A stretch of 30,919 nucleotides of DNA from DATKSS01 sp035533335 (GCA_035533335.1 DATLUC010000073.1:1-30919), one strand, 5' to 3'; shown: positions 21,733 to 30,919, numbered from the stretch's first letter. Notes: generated by a model not told the origin, from the sequence alone. Translations and numbers: made by a program.

Positions 21733-22715
21733 GGCGGGAAGCGGCGGCCGGCGGCCGATTCGATGAGTCCGCCGTGACCCAGGCGCAAAAGGTCGTTGGC
21801 GTCCGCGCGGCCATATGCGAATACGAACGGCAGCAGCAGGTCGAGCGAGCTGTTGCGACCGAAACCTGCGCACGAGGCCACCCCGACGACTGCGGCCTGG
21901 TCAAGACGTCCCAACCAGAGCATGCTGCCCGGGTGCATCGGCGCGCCGAGCTGCAGGAGCTCGCCTCCCGCATTGGCCAGCTCTGCATAGGCGGGGTCGA
22001 GGGGATCGATCGCGGATGCGCCGGCGAACAGCACGAGCTGCGCCCCCAGGCGCCTGGCCTCCTCGTACGCCGCCGCCACGTCCTTCGCCGTCCGGGGGAC
22101 CTCGCGCACCGCTGCCAGCTCGGCGCCGTACCAGCCCAGCTTGGCCGTCACCGCCGAACGGAACAGCTCGCGGGCCTTCGGCTTCAGGCGTTCGGTCGCG
22201 ACCACGTAGGTCTTGAGCGGTCGGAAACGGAGCAGCTCGACCACCGGGCCCATCTCGCGGCAGAGCCGCTCAGCCTCCTCCACGAGGTGTCCGGGGACGG
22301 CTACCGGCGTGACCTTGCAGCCCGCGACCTCCTCGCCCTCCGCGACGGCCTGCCCGTCCATGAGAGTGAAGACCGAGAGGTGGCCGAGCGCATTGATGGC
22401 GTCGACCGCGGCGGCGTGCACCCGCACCAGGCCGCGGTGCGTGGCAACCAGCCGCGATTGGCTCTGGACGGGAGGCCTCGCTTCGAGTCCCGGGCTGGAA
22501 AGCGAGGCCGCCAGCCGGCTGGCGGCCTCGTCCTCGTGGAGATCTCCAGGCTCGAGCTGCACGAGGTGCACCTCGCCGCTTTGCCGTACCCGATCCAGGT
22601 GTTGCTTGCCCAGGATGGTCCCCTTGCGCAGATCCGGGCCGAGGTCGTGCACGAGGATTCGGCCCGAGATGTCGCCCGCGGAGGCGGAACCCCCGTTCAA
22701 CCGCAATGCTTTCAT
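21723..22715 (-). CDS. Molybdopterin-binding (MoCF biosynthesis-like) domain protein
   Basis: The 330-residue protein has a C-terminal half with the MoCF_biosynth pattern: 'LVLFAGASAIDPLDPAYAEL', then 'GAPMHPGSMLWLGRL', then 'GVASCAGFGRNSSLDLLLPF' and 'LRLGHGGLIE'. Such proteins act in molybdenum cofactor maturation or insertion. The N-terminal half ('ISGRILVHDLGPDLRKGTIL', 'EDEAASRLA') resembles MoeA/MobA-linked regions that bind the cofactor, but no cytidylyltransferase motif is evident. The exact reaction is therefore open, and no other molybdenum gene is in the window. The ATG at 22715 follows TATGCT on the minus strand by 8 nt. It is divergent from cysS across a 13-bp gap. Confidence 0.75.
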   Translation of the reverse strand: MKALRLNGGSASAGDISGRILVHDLGPDLRKGTILGKQHLDRVRQSGEVHLVQLEPGDLHEDEAASRLAASLSSPGLEARPPVQSQSRLVATHRGLVRVHAAAVDAINALGHLSVFTLMDGQAVAEGEEVAGCKVTPVAVPGHLVEEAERLCREMGPVVELLRFRPLKTYVVATERLKPKARELFRSAVTAKLGWYGAELAAVREVPRTAKDVAAAYEEARRLGAQLVLFAGASAIDPLDPAYAELANAGGELLQLGAPMHPGSMLWLGRLDQAAVVGVASCAGFGRNSSLDLLLPFVFAYGRADANDLLRLGHGGLIESAAGRRFPPYS

Positions 22716-22728
22716 TGACTCAGAGCAT

Positions 22729-24132
<1,404 letters not shown>

Positions 24133-24173
24133 CCCAGTCCTCGGCGAGGCAGCGCCTTCCGAGCCTGCGCCGC

Positions 24174-24209
24174 AAATAAAAAGGGACCGAGCCTCGTTGG
24201 CCCGGCCCC
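24174..24209 (-). terminator. Strong rho-independent terminator of the sigma-factor operon
   Basis: On the minus strand an 11-bp stem (5' arm at 24209-24199, 3' arm at 24193-24183, two G-T pairs) encloses the loop AACGA and is followed by TTTTTATTT (24182-24174). It lies about 40 bp after the stop at 24250. On the plus strand no T run follows, so it does not terminate cysS. Confidence 0.85.
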
Positions 24210-24249
24210 ACGAGAGGAAGGGGTTCTGTCTAGCTAGCCCACGTCATCT

Positions 24250-24792
24250 TTATGACGACTGCGTAACAGGTGGCTCGGTCGTGACCTTCGGCGGGGTAAC
24301 CCCGGAGTTGCCCGCGGTGCCGTTGGCGCCGTGACCCGAGCTGTTGCCGTGGCCATTGCCTTTGTCCTTGGCATGGCCGTTGGCATGGCCGTTGCCGTTG
24401 TCGCCGGGGTTGGTCGGCTTGTGCGAGGCGCTGACCGCCTTGCCATGTGTCCTTGCGAACGAGGCGACGCACTGGCCGATGCCGTGCACGCCCAGGCGCT
24501 CGGCGCTCACTTTGCAGGCATTCACCTGCTGGGTCACCTGCTGACCCCAGTTCAACGGGTTCAGGCTGCCGGTCGTAGCCACCTCTGTGGCGGCCACCGC
24601 AAACGTGGCCGCCGCTGCGGCGACCGCGACACCGGTCAGCACCTTGAGGCCGATCGCGGCCCCTGCCCCACCCAAAAGCTTCTTCATTGCTCCTCCTGAT
24701 TCCGGGACTCTCCGACGCGGAATGGGCACGGCGGTCATCGGATCCAGGATCCGGTGCAGCTCGTCTTCCAGCTCCCGCTCGAAGTCGTTCAT
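24250..24792 (-). CDS. Sigma-factor-linked single-membrane-span protein with His/Gly/Asn-rich tail (putative anti-sigma or secreted partner)
   Basis: From ATG 24792 the protein has 180 residues: an acidic helical N-terminus ('MNDFERELEDELHRILDP'), a basic turn (PIPRRR), one hydrophobic segment at about 43-70, then an exported part. The exported part has two cysteines ('NACKVSAERLG', 'IGQCVASFARTHGK') and a low-complexity tail with repeated GNGH/NGH units (132-157). The gene follows the ECF sigma gene with TTG 24825 abutting its stop, so an anti-sigma or accessory role is plausible; no zinc anti-sigma motif is present. An internal ATG at 24687 has a much better ribosome site (AGGAGG, 5 nt away) and would give a 145-residue protein with a signal-peptide-like start ('MKKLLGGAGAAIGLKV'). 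Which form is made is unknown. Confidence 0.6.
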   Translation of the reverse strand: MNDFERELEDELHRILDPMTAVPIPRRRVPESGGAMKKLLGGAGAAIGLKVLTGVAVAAAAATFAVAATEVATTGSLNPLNWGQQVTQQVNACKVSAERLGVHGIGQCVASFARTHGKAVSASHKPTNPGDNGNGHANGHAKDKGNGHGNSSGHGANGTAGNSGVTPPKVTTEPPVTQSS

Positions 24793-24825
24793 ATACGGGA
24801 AGAACAAACGCCGAGCTCGCTCCAA

Positions 24826-25362
24826 CTAACCAATCTTTGTTTTCCTGAGATGGCCGAGGGTGACCTGCAGCTGCCGGCGGGCGGCGCCCAGGCGCGAGGC
24901 GACCGTCTGTTCGGGCACCCCGAGCGCTGCCGCGATCTCCCGGTTGCTGTAGCCGTGATAGTGGCGAAGGACCAGCGCCGCGGCCTGCTTGGTGGGCAGC
25001 TTTTGGATGGCGTTGACCAGGTCCGAGCTTTCGGCAAAGGCGGCGGGGTCGCCAGGCGACGCCGGGCGCCCGAGCCTCTTGATCACCTCCCCGACCCCGC
25101 GGAGCCGCTGGCGCCGGCGGTCCGACAAGGCAACGTTGATGGCGATCCGGTGAAGCCAGGCCTCGACGGGAGCGTCCGGGCGCCATGAGCTCCAGACCTT
25201 GTACGCGCGTTCGAACGTGTCTTGAGCGCAGTCCTCGGCCGCGGCCTTGTCCCCCAGGAGAGTGATCAGCGTGCCCAGGATCCGGCGGTACGTGTTGCGG
25301 TAGAGGCGCTCGAAATCCGCCTCTGAGCCGGGCTCGTAAGTCTCGACCTTCGCTTCGCTCAC
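24826..25362 (-). CDS. ECF (RpoE-type) RNA polymerase sigma factor
   Basis: The 178-residue protein directs RNA polymerase to specific promoters. Region 2 spans about 15-85: 'DFERLYRNTYRRILGTLITL', 'DCAQDTFERAYKVW' (core binding and -10 recognition) and 'EAWLHRIAINVALSDRRRQR'. Region 4 spans about 115-170: 'LVNAIQKLPTKQAAALVLRH' and the helix-turn-helix 'YSNREIAAALGVPEQTVASR'. There is no region 1 or 3, as expected for extracytoplasmic-function sigma factors. The GTG at 25362 gives a normal N-terminus; the frame stays open upstream but runs into the divergent helicase gene. The stop abuts the next gene. A TATACG at 25389-25384 may be its -10. Confidence 0.9.
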   Translation of the reverse strand: MSEAKVETYEPGSEADFERLYRNTYRRILGTLITLLGDKAAAEDCAQDTFERAYKVWSSWRPDAPVEAWLHRIAINVALSDRRRQRLRGVGEVIKRLGRPASPGDPAAFAESSDLVNAIQKLPTKQAAALVLRHYHGYSNREIAAALGVPEQTVASRLGAARRQLQVTLGHLRKTKIG

Positions 25363-25383
25363 GCTTGACGGCGAACTAATGTT

Positions 25384-25391
25384 CGTATACC
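25384..25391. promoter_or_regulatory. Palindromic GTATAC core between the sigma and helicase genes
   Basis: GTATAC (25385-25390) gives TATACC on the plus strand (25386-25391), 11-14 nt before the helicase GTG/ATG. On the minus strand it gives TATACG (25389-25384), 21 nt before the sigma GTG. The same GTATAC core occurs between guaB3 and DUF4332. Confidence 0.35.
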
Positions 25392-25405
25392 CTCCCCCAG
25401 TCGTG

Positions 25406-27682
25406 ATGGCCAGCATCCCGCACTTCGACCCGGCCGACTTTCCAGGTGAGATAACGCTCGACCACCTGATTCCTGAAGCCGCCGCCACATTTGCTCCGCT
25501 CCCCGCCGGGCTTGAGCCTGAGCTGGCAGCCGCCCTCGGGCGGCGCGGAATTCAGCGCCTGTACTCGCATCAGGCAGAAGCCTATGACGCCGTCCGCAAC
25601 GGCCGGCACCTGGTGGTGGTTACGCCGACGGCGAGCGGGAAAACGCTCTGCTACAACCTCCCCGTCCTTCAGCGACTGCTCGAGAACCCTGCAAGGCGGG
25701 CGCTGTACGTGTACCCGACCAAAGCCCTGGCGCAGGACCAGCTGGCCGAGCTCAGCGCCCTGAAGCACGGACTTCCGATCGAGGTGCGGGTAGACACGTA
25801 CGACGGCGACACACCGCCGGGCCGGCGCACTGCGATCCGCGAGGGCGGACACATCGTGATGACGAACCCGGACATGCTCCACACCGGACTGCTCCCCCAC
25901 CACACGCGCTGGCGGCGGCTTTTCTCGAGCCTCGAGTTCGTCGTCATCGACGAGCTGCATACGTACCGCGGGCTTTTCGGCAGCCAGGTCGCCAACGTGA
26001 TTCGAAGGCTAAAGCGCATCTGCGCCTTCTACGGCTCCGCTCCGACCTTTATCTGCGCCTCGGCCACGATCGGCAATCCTCTCGAGCTGGCCAAGCGCCT
26101 GCTCGAGGAGGACAACATCGAGCTCGTCGACCGGAACGGCGCGCCGCGAGGTGAGCGCCGGCTCATCTTCTACAACCCTCCGCTGCTGAACCGCGAGATG
26201 GGAGTGCGCCGCAGCTCGATGCTCGAGGCGCGCCGCATCGCCCACCCCTGGATCAAGACCGGGGTGCAAACCATCGTCTTCTGCCGCAGCCGCCTCCAGG
26301 TCGAGGTGATGCTGAGCTACCTGAGACAGGACCTGGCGCCGCGCCTCGACGCGCATCAGCGCGTGCGCGGCTATCGCGCCGGTTACCTGCCGCTGCACCG
26401 AAGAGAGATCGAAGCCGGCCTGCGCGCGGGCGAGATCACGGGCGTCGTCAGCACCAACGCCCTCGAGCTCGGGATCGACATCGGCAGCCTGCAATGCGCG
26501 GTCCTGGTCGGCTACCCCGGCACGATCGCCTCGACGTGGCAGCAGCTCGGTCGCGCCGGGAGGCGCTCGGGGTCGGTGGGGGTGTTCGTCGCCTCGAGCT
26601 CGCCGCTCGACCAGTTCATCGTCCGCCACCCGGAGTACTTCCTGGGCACCGACCCCGAGGAGGGCCTCATCGACCCGGACAACCTGCTTCTGCTCGCTGG
26701 ACACCTGCAGGCCGGGCTGTTCGAGCTTCCTTTCGAGGATCACGAGCGGCTGGGCCGCGCCGACGTGCGCGAGCTGCTTCAACTCTTCGAAGAGGACGGG
26801 TCCGCGACGCGGTCCGCGGGCCGCTGGTTCTGGAGCCGCCAGGCATTCCCCGCCGAGGAGGTGCACCTTCGCCGCATCCTGGCCGACAACGTGGTGATCA
26901 TCGACACGTCTCATCCGAGGCCGCAGGTGATCGGCGAGATGGACCAGTTCACCGCCCCGGTGCTGCTGCACGAAGAAGCCGTGTACCTGCACGAGGGCGC
27001 GCAGTTCCACGTGGATCGGCTCGATTGGGACGAGAAGAAGGCCTACGTCCGGCCGGTCGCGGTCGACTACTACACCGACGCGCTCGCGTCGGTTTCAGTC
27101 CAGGTCCTCGAGACGTTCGCGGGGCCTGACGAAACGAGGCTCACACGCAGTCACGGCGAGGTCAAGATCACGAGCCTCGCGAGCATGTTCAAGAAGATCC
27201 GCTTCCACACCCACGAGAATATCGGCGCGGGTCCGATCCACCTTCCGGAGCAGACGCTCCACACCACCGGCTACTGGGTCACGGTGGACGAAGACCTCTG
27301 GGTCTCGTTGGGCCGGGAAACCCTGGAAGCGGGACTGCAGGGCATCGCGCATTCGCTGAGGCATGTCGCGAGCTTGCGCTTGATGTGCGACCCGCGCGAC
27401 CTCGGGTCGGTCGCCGAGGTCCGCTCGGTGACCACGCAGCTGCCGACGGTCACCGTCTACGAGGTTTACCCGGGCGGCGTCGGTTTCTCGTCACGGCTGT
27501 ACGAGCTGCACGGCGAGCTCCTCGAAGACGCCGCGGCCCTGGTGCGCGATTGCCCATGCTCCGCCGGCTGCCCATCCTGCGTCGGACCACTGCACCTCGT
27601 TGAAGGAGCTAAAGAAGCGTGCCTCAGATTGCTGGAGGCCAGGCGCCGGTCTCCCAACTCCGCGACCGCCTTAGCCGTCTAG
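25406..27682 (+). CDS. mrfA: DEAD/DEAH-box helicase with DUF1998 zinc domain (MrfA/YprA-like)
   Basis: The 758-residue protein is a superfamily 2 helicase of the MrfA/YprA type, which in Bacillus subtilis acts in mitomycin C lesion repair. Motifs are the Q-motif region 'IQRLYSHQAEAYDAV', Walker A 'TPTASGKT' (73-80), 'VYPTKALAQDQL', Walker B 'VVIDELHTYRG' (DELH at 182-185), 'SATIGNP', 'STNALELGIDIG' and 'QQLGRAGRRSGS'. Near the C-terminus is a DUF1998 domain with the four-cysteine metal site 'CPCSAGCPSCVG'. The start is uncertain: ATG 25406 or GTG 25403 follow a TATACC, while ATG 25379 adds 9 residues. The next gene is the exonuclease partner and overlaps it by 64 nt. Confidence 0.93.
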   Translation: MASIPHFDPADFPGEITLDHLIPEAAATFAPLPAGLEPELAAALGRRGIQRLYSHQAEAYDAVRNGRHLVVVTPTASGKTLCYNLPVLQRLLENPARRALYVYPTKALAQDQLAELSALKHGLPIEVRVDTYDGDTPPGRRTAIREGGHIVMTNPDMLHTGLLPHHTRWRRLFSSLEFVVIDELHTYRGLFGSQVANVIRRLKRICAFYGSAPTFICASATIGNPLELAKRLLEEDNIELVDRNGAPRGERRLIFYNPPLLNREMGVRRSSMLEARRIAHPWIKTGVQTIVFCRSRLQVEVMLSYLRQDLAPRLDAHQRVRGYRAGYLPLHRREIEAGLRAGEITGVVSTNALELGIDIGSLQCAVLVGYPGTIASTWQQLGRAGRRSGSVGVFVASSSPLDQFIVRHPEYFLGTDPEEGLIDPDNLLLLAGHLQAGLFELPFEDHERLGRADVRELLQLFEEDGSATRSAGRWFWSRQAFPAEEVHLRRILADNVVIIDTSHPRPQVIGEMDQFTAPVLLHEEAVYLHEGAQFHVDRLDWDEKKAYVRPVAVDYYTDALASVSVQVLETFAGPDETRLTRSHGEVKITSLASMFKKIRFHTHENIGAGPIHLPEQTLHTTGYWVTVDEDLWVSLGRETLEAGLQGIAHSLRHVASLRLMCDPRDLGSVAEVRSVTTQLPTVTVYEVYPGGVGFSSRLYELHGELLEDAAALVRDCPCSAGCPSCVGPLHLVEGAKEACLRLLEARRRSPNSATALAV

Positions 27683-28875
27683 GCGCACCTCCGCGGCCCC
27701 GACCGCAGCCGCCAGCCAAGCTGCCGCGCGGTTTCGAAGAGGTGATGACGCGCCACGGCATTGCGGTCATCCGGCAGGACGTCATCCCCCTGCCTCCGCT
27801 CGACCCGGACCCAGGGAACGTGGCTTACGTCGACACCGAGACGACCGGTCTCACCGGCGGCGCCGGCACATATGTATTCGCGGCGGCCGTCGCCCGGCCG
27901 ATAGATGGCGGTTTGCGCGTCGCGCAGCTGTTCCTCCCGCAACCGGGTATGGAGCCTGCGTTTCTTCACGCGCTCCGCGAGGAGATGGGCGAAGCCGCGG
28001 CGATCTCGACCTTCAACGGGGGATCGTTCGACCTCCCCGTGCTGCGCACGCGATGGGTGATGGCACGCATGCCGGGAGAGTTCGCGCACGCGGCGCACGT
28101 CGACCTGCTCACGTTGGTGCGGGCGCTCTACAGGCACCGCCTCGAAAGCTGCACGTTGCGGCAGGTCGAAGAGCGAGTGCTCGGCTACGAGCGTGACGAT
28201 CCTCTGCCAAGCGCGCTCGTCCCCGAGACGTACTTCGACTATCTCCGGACCGGAGCGCGCGAGCTTCTCGAAGCCGCGCTCGAGCACAACCGGCTCGACG
28301 TGATCAGCCTGGTCCACCTCCATTCGCGCCTTCTGCGGCGATTGCAAGGAGCCGAGACCGGGATGGACGCCGCAGACTGGCTCGCGCTGGGCCGGCACCG
28401 CTTCCGGCGCGGAGCGAAGGCCGACGGCTGGCGGGCGCTGCGCAACGCGACCTCGTTTGCCGGCGGCGAGGCAGCGGCGACGGCCGGCCTTCTCATCTCG
28501 CGGCGGCTGGTTCGTCGCGGCTCGATCACGGCCGCCGACAACCTGCTCGCCTGGCTGGAAGAGCGCGCAGCGGAGGACCTCCGCGTATCGCTCGCCCGCG
28601 CGCGGCTGCTGGAGTGGCGACGACGCGACCCGCGACAGGCCCTCGAAGTCGTGGAGGCCGCGCAGAGCCGCATGCCGGACGCGGCAGAGGAACTCGAGCA
28701 CCGCCGGTCGCGGCTGCGCCGGAAGGTGAAGCTACGTGAGGGCAGGCTCGGGCATAGCCAAGGGCGCGAGCGGGGTCGCGGGCAGGGCAAGGTCCGGCAG
28801 GTTCAGCTCGAAGCTCCCATCACGGACGGCGCGGCCCAGCGCTTCGACGACGGCGGGGTCGAACTCGGTGCCTGA
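27619..28875 (+). CDS. mrfB: RNase H-like DEDD exonuclease (MrfB/YprB-like) with helical C-terminus
   Basis: The 418-residue protein has a ribonuclease H-like exonuclease domain: 'VAYVDTETTGLTGGAGTYVF' with the first Asp-Glu pair, 'ISTFNGGSFDLPVLRTRW' with the second Asp region, and 'LEHNRLDVISLVHLHSRLL' with the last conserved Asp. This is the YprB (PF13482) pattern; in B. subtilis MrfB is the metal-dependent exonuclease working with MrfA. Residues 255-370 are TPR-like helices. The GTG start has AAGGAG about 10 nt upstream and lies inside mrfA, so the two are coupled. The last ~45 residues are basic low complexity (GRERGRGQGK) and lie antisense to the next gene, overlapping it by 144 bp. Confidence 0.88.
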   Translation: MPQIAGGQAPVSQLRDRLSRLGAPPRPRPQPPAKLPRGFEEVMTRHGIAVIRQDVIPLPPLDPDPGNVAYVDTETTGLTGGAGTYVFAAAVARPIDGGLRVAQLFLPQPGMEPAFLHALREEMGEAAAISTFNGGSFDLPVLRTRWVMARMPGEFAHAAHVDLLTLVRALYRHRLESCTLRQVEERVLGYERDDPLPSALVPETYFDYLRTGARELLEAALEHNRLDVISLVHLHSRLLRRLQGAETGMDAADWLALGRHRFRRGAKADGWRALRNATSFAGGEAAATAGLLISRRLVRRGSITAADNLLAWLEERAAEDLRVSLARARLLEWRRRDPRQALEVVEAAQSRMPDAAEELEHRRSRLRRKVKLREGRLGHSQGRERGRGQGKVRQVQLEAPITDGAAQRFDDGGVELGA

Positions 28876-30919
28876 CCCCTCAGCCATCTTCTCCATCGCG
28901 GCGGGGGGCGCGAGCCGTGGACATCCGCGGCCTGCGGTCAACTCCTCGTATCGCTCGGAGGCGGCGAGGATGCGCGCCATGATCGGGATCTTGTCGCCGG
29001 CCATCGCGTCGGCAGAACCGGAACCGTCCCAACGCTCGTGGTGATGGCCCACCGCTGCGGCAACCTCGGCCGGGAACTGCGCGGCCGCCACGATCTTCTC
29101 GCCCACCTCCGCATGCCCCGGCGCTTCGAAGGTGTCGCCCTCGGCGGTCATCGCCATGTGGCCGACGTCGTGGAGGAAGGCCGCGGTGCGCAGGTCTTCC
29201 AGCCGGCCTGACACGATCCCGCTGCGCCGGCCGATCGCTTCTGCGATGGTCGCCATGCGACTGGAATGGCCCTGGGACACGGGGTTGCGGTGGTCGACCG
29301 CATGAGCCACGGCGACCATGACCTGGGGGCCGGCCTCGGTCAGCATCGAAACGAGGCTGCCCTCGGCCAGCTCCAGCTCCGTGACCAGCTGTGGGAAAGT
29401 GCACGCGCGGTCCTTCCCCTCGCGCTTGGCGAGATACAGCGCCTGGTCCGCGGCGGCTACCAGCTCGACTGCTGTGAAAGCGTCTTCGGGATACGACGCG
29501 ACGCCGATGCTGAAGGTGAGGTGCTGACCCGGGATCGTCGGCACCGCCGCGGCGTGTACTGCATCGACGATGCGGTATGCGAGCCGCTGCGCCCCGGCGC
29601 CGTTGGTGTCGGCGACCATGACCGCGATCTCATCGCCACCGTAACGCGCGACCATGTCCTGGGCGCGGGCGGCAGCGCGCACGATGCGGGCGCCAAGCTG
29701 CAGCACAAGATCTCCGTGCTGATGGCCAAGCTGGTCGTTGACCGACTTGAAGTGGTCGAAGTCGATGAGCAGCAGCGAGAGCGGGGACTCGCGACGGTCG
29801 GGCCGGCCGAAGGACAGCTCGACGCGCCGGCGGAACTCGCGGGCGTTGGCGAGTCCCGTGAGACCGTCGGTCGTCGCCTCCTGGCGGCTGTGCTGGAAGC
29901 GCAACGCGTTGGCGATCGGCACCGCGGAGCTCCCAGACAGCGCATCGACGGCGAACAGGTCTTGGTTGGTGAACACGGTCGCCGTGGTGAGGCAGACCAG
30001 CGCCGTTACGCCGTCGGCCGATGCAATCGGCACAGACAGGCTGCGATGGTCGCTTGCGAACACCGCCTCGCCGGTGCCGGCGGCCTGCGACAGGGCGTGC
30101 TCGTCGATCACCTCGCCTTCCGGCGCTACGCTGGCGGTGCCGTCACGGTTGGCTCCCGCCACCACGGTGAAGCCTTCTTGCGAGGAAAGGATCACGCGAC
30201 CTCTCTCCGCGGTGGTCATCTGCACCGCGTGGTCGATGAGGACGTCGAATACGTCCTTGATGTCGGTCTCGGTGACCAGGTTTCTGCTCAGCTCGCGCAG
30301 GGAGTCGGCCTGGGCCGCATGCTCGACGGCGGAGCGCCGCTCCCGCTCGAGCTCGCGTGTCATGTAGCCGGTGGCCAGGGCGACGACCAGGAAGAGGAAG
30401 ACCTTGCCGATGGTCGCATTGGGGTCGACCTGGAAGTTGGCCGGCGTGAAGCTGCCACCGATGAACAGGTAGATCATCGAGATGACGAGCGCCGACAGGA
30501 AGCTGGCGGTCGCGCCGAACCTGACCGCATTCGTGATCACGGCCAGGAACAGGGCCAGGAAGAACGGGCTGTTGAAACCGTCCGACAGGTACACGAGTCC
30601 GGCCGAGAAGAGGATGTCGAGCACCATCGTGGAGAGGCTGAACTGCTTGCCGGGGCTGTAGCCGCGCGCCAGCAGGATGTTGACCGCGACATTCATCGCG
30701 ACCCAGCCCACGAGAACGAGGTCGACGGTGACCTTGGCTTCCTCGCTGGTGTGCGGGTTCACGTTGTTGAGCACCGCCAGGACGACGAGAAAGAGCCATC
30801 GGAAAACGACCGCCACGCGCTCGCCGACACGGCGCCGGTCGGCGTCGAAGGTGGCGTCGATCGCCCGGGCGCGAACGTCCTGCCAACGGCGCGAGGCGCC
30901 GTCCCTTTGCTTGGGGTTG
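28732..30919 (-). CDS. Membrane GGDEF diguanylate cyclase with GAF and degenerate HD-GYP domain (5' end beyond window)
   Basis: Counting from the in-frame GTG at 30816 gives 694 residues, but the frame is open to the window edge without another usual start ('DADRRRVGER' precedes it), so the N-terminus probably lies outside. About six membrane helices occupy residues 4-152, then a GAF-like domain (about 175-305). The GGDEF domain (315-475) has 'RYGGDEIAVM' and an inhibitory site RAQD five residues before GGDEI, indicating product-inhibited cyclic-di-GMP synthesis. The C-terminal HD domain has 'FLHDVGHMAM' (549-550) and 'HHHERWDGSGS', but the GYP residues are replaced by Gly-Ser-Ala and the later D-A-Y/F-D-A-L by 'SERYEELT', so phosphodiesterase activity is doubtful. 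It overlaps the convergent exonuclease gene by 144 bp. Confidence 0.9.
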   Translation of the reverse strand, partial: NPKQRDGASRRWQDVRARAIDATFDADRRRVGERVAVVFRWLFLVVLAVLNNVNPHTSEEAKVTVDLVLVGWVAMNVAVNILLARGYSPGKQFSLSTMVLDILFSAGLVYLSDGFNSPFFLALFLAVITNAVRFGATASFLSALVISMIYLFIGGSFTPANFQVDPNATIGKVFLFLVVALATGYMTRELERERRSAVEHAAQADSLRELSRNLVTETDIKDVFDVLIDHAVQMTTAERGRVILSSQEGFTVVAGANRDGTASVAPEGEVIDEHALSQAAGTGEAVFASDHRSLSVPIASADGVTALVCLTTATVFTNQDLFAVDALSGSSAVPIANALRFQHSRQEATTDGLTGLANAREFRRRVELSFGRPDRRESPLSLLLIDFDHFKSVNDQLGHQHGDLVLQLGARIVRAAARAQDMVARYGGDEIAVMVADTNGAGAQRLAYRIVDAVHAAAVPTIPGQHLTFSIGVASYPEDAFTAVELVAAADQALYLAKREGKDRACTFPQLVTELELAEGSLVSMLTEAGPQVMVAVAHAVDHRNPVSQGHSSRMATIAEAIGRRSGIVSGRLEDLRTAAFLHDVGHMAMTAEGDTFEAPGHAEVGEKIVAAAQFPAEVAAAVGHHHERWDGSGSADAMAGDKIPIMARILAASERYEELTAGRGCPRLAPPAAMEKMAEGSGTEFDPAVVEALGRAVRDGSFELNLPDLALPATPLAPLAMPEPALT

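Noticed and set aside
24242..24257. Small perfect hairpin (CGTCAT/ATGACG) around the stop at 24250
   Set aside because: Only 6 bp with no T run after it; the real terminator is the 11-bp stem at 24183-24209.
24230..25186. A 318-codon frame overlapping the sigma and partner genes
   Set aside because: Composition is the Arg/Gly/Pro-rich type typical of out-of-frame reading in GC-rich DNA; the sigma and partner genes in the other frame carry recognisable motifs.

Overview
The window is a dense, very GC-rich bacterial chromosome segment. Intergenic gaps are mostly under 100 bp, GTG and TTG starts are common, and no tRNA, rRNA, CRISPR array, insertion sequence or phage gene is visible. The gene content (a GuaB3-type IMP dehydrogenase, tandem DUF881 proteins, an epimerase/acyltransferase pair like the one known in mycobacteria, a split two-subunit pyruvate carboxylase) points to a high-GC Terrabacteria lineage such as Candidatus Dormibacterota, Chloroflexota or a deep Actinomycetota. 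This placement is inference; there is no marker gene here that fixes it.

Layout. 1-376 (+) is the tail of an Ig-like surface protein. 373-8758 (-) looks like one long operon, transcribed guaB3-guaA-purD-purE-pycB-pycA-nudix: GMP synthesis, two steps of de novo purine synthesis, and a bicarbonate-fixing carboxylase. 8884-9309 (+) is a DUF4332 protein. 9358-11450 (-) is an epimerase/acyltransferase pair and 11531-12787 (-) a glutamate dehydrogenase. 12854-14255 (+) holds two overlapping DUF881 membrane proteins. 14218-15507 is a divergent pair: a PhaR-type regulator with a phasin-like helix (-) and a histone-H1-tailed, PhaF-like protein (+). 15512-19987 holds an amidohydrolase (-), an L-threonine aldolase plus a membrane protein (+), a threonine dehydratase (-) and an FmdB zinc ribbon (+). 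19984-24132 holds an HD phosphohydrolase (-), DUF309 (+), a molybdopterin-binding protein (-) and cysteinyl-tRNA synthetase (+). 24174-25362 (-) is an ECF sigma factor with a probable membrane or secreted partner, ended by a strong terminator. 25406-28875 (+) is an MrfA/MrfB-like helicase-exonuclease pair, and 28732-30919 (-) a GGDEF/HD signalling protein that runs out of the window.

The strongest structural signals are regulatory. Several genes start 6-9 nt after a -10-like hexamer with no Shine-Dalgarno sequence, as expected for leaderless transcripts. At least two divergent pairs are packed around one shared, nearly symmetric AT-rich core only 16-23 bp long. Most convergent pairs overlap at their 3' ends. 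Other oddities are a GuaB3 reading frame whose conserved N-terminus has no ATG, GTG or TTG, a 29-bp tandem duplication that makes a small upstream reading frame overlapping the pycA start, a terminator buried inside an opposing gene, and a degenerate HD-GYP domain. No obvious new defence system or mobile system was found.
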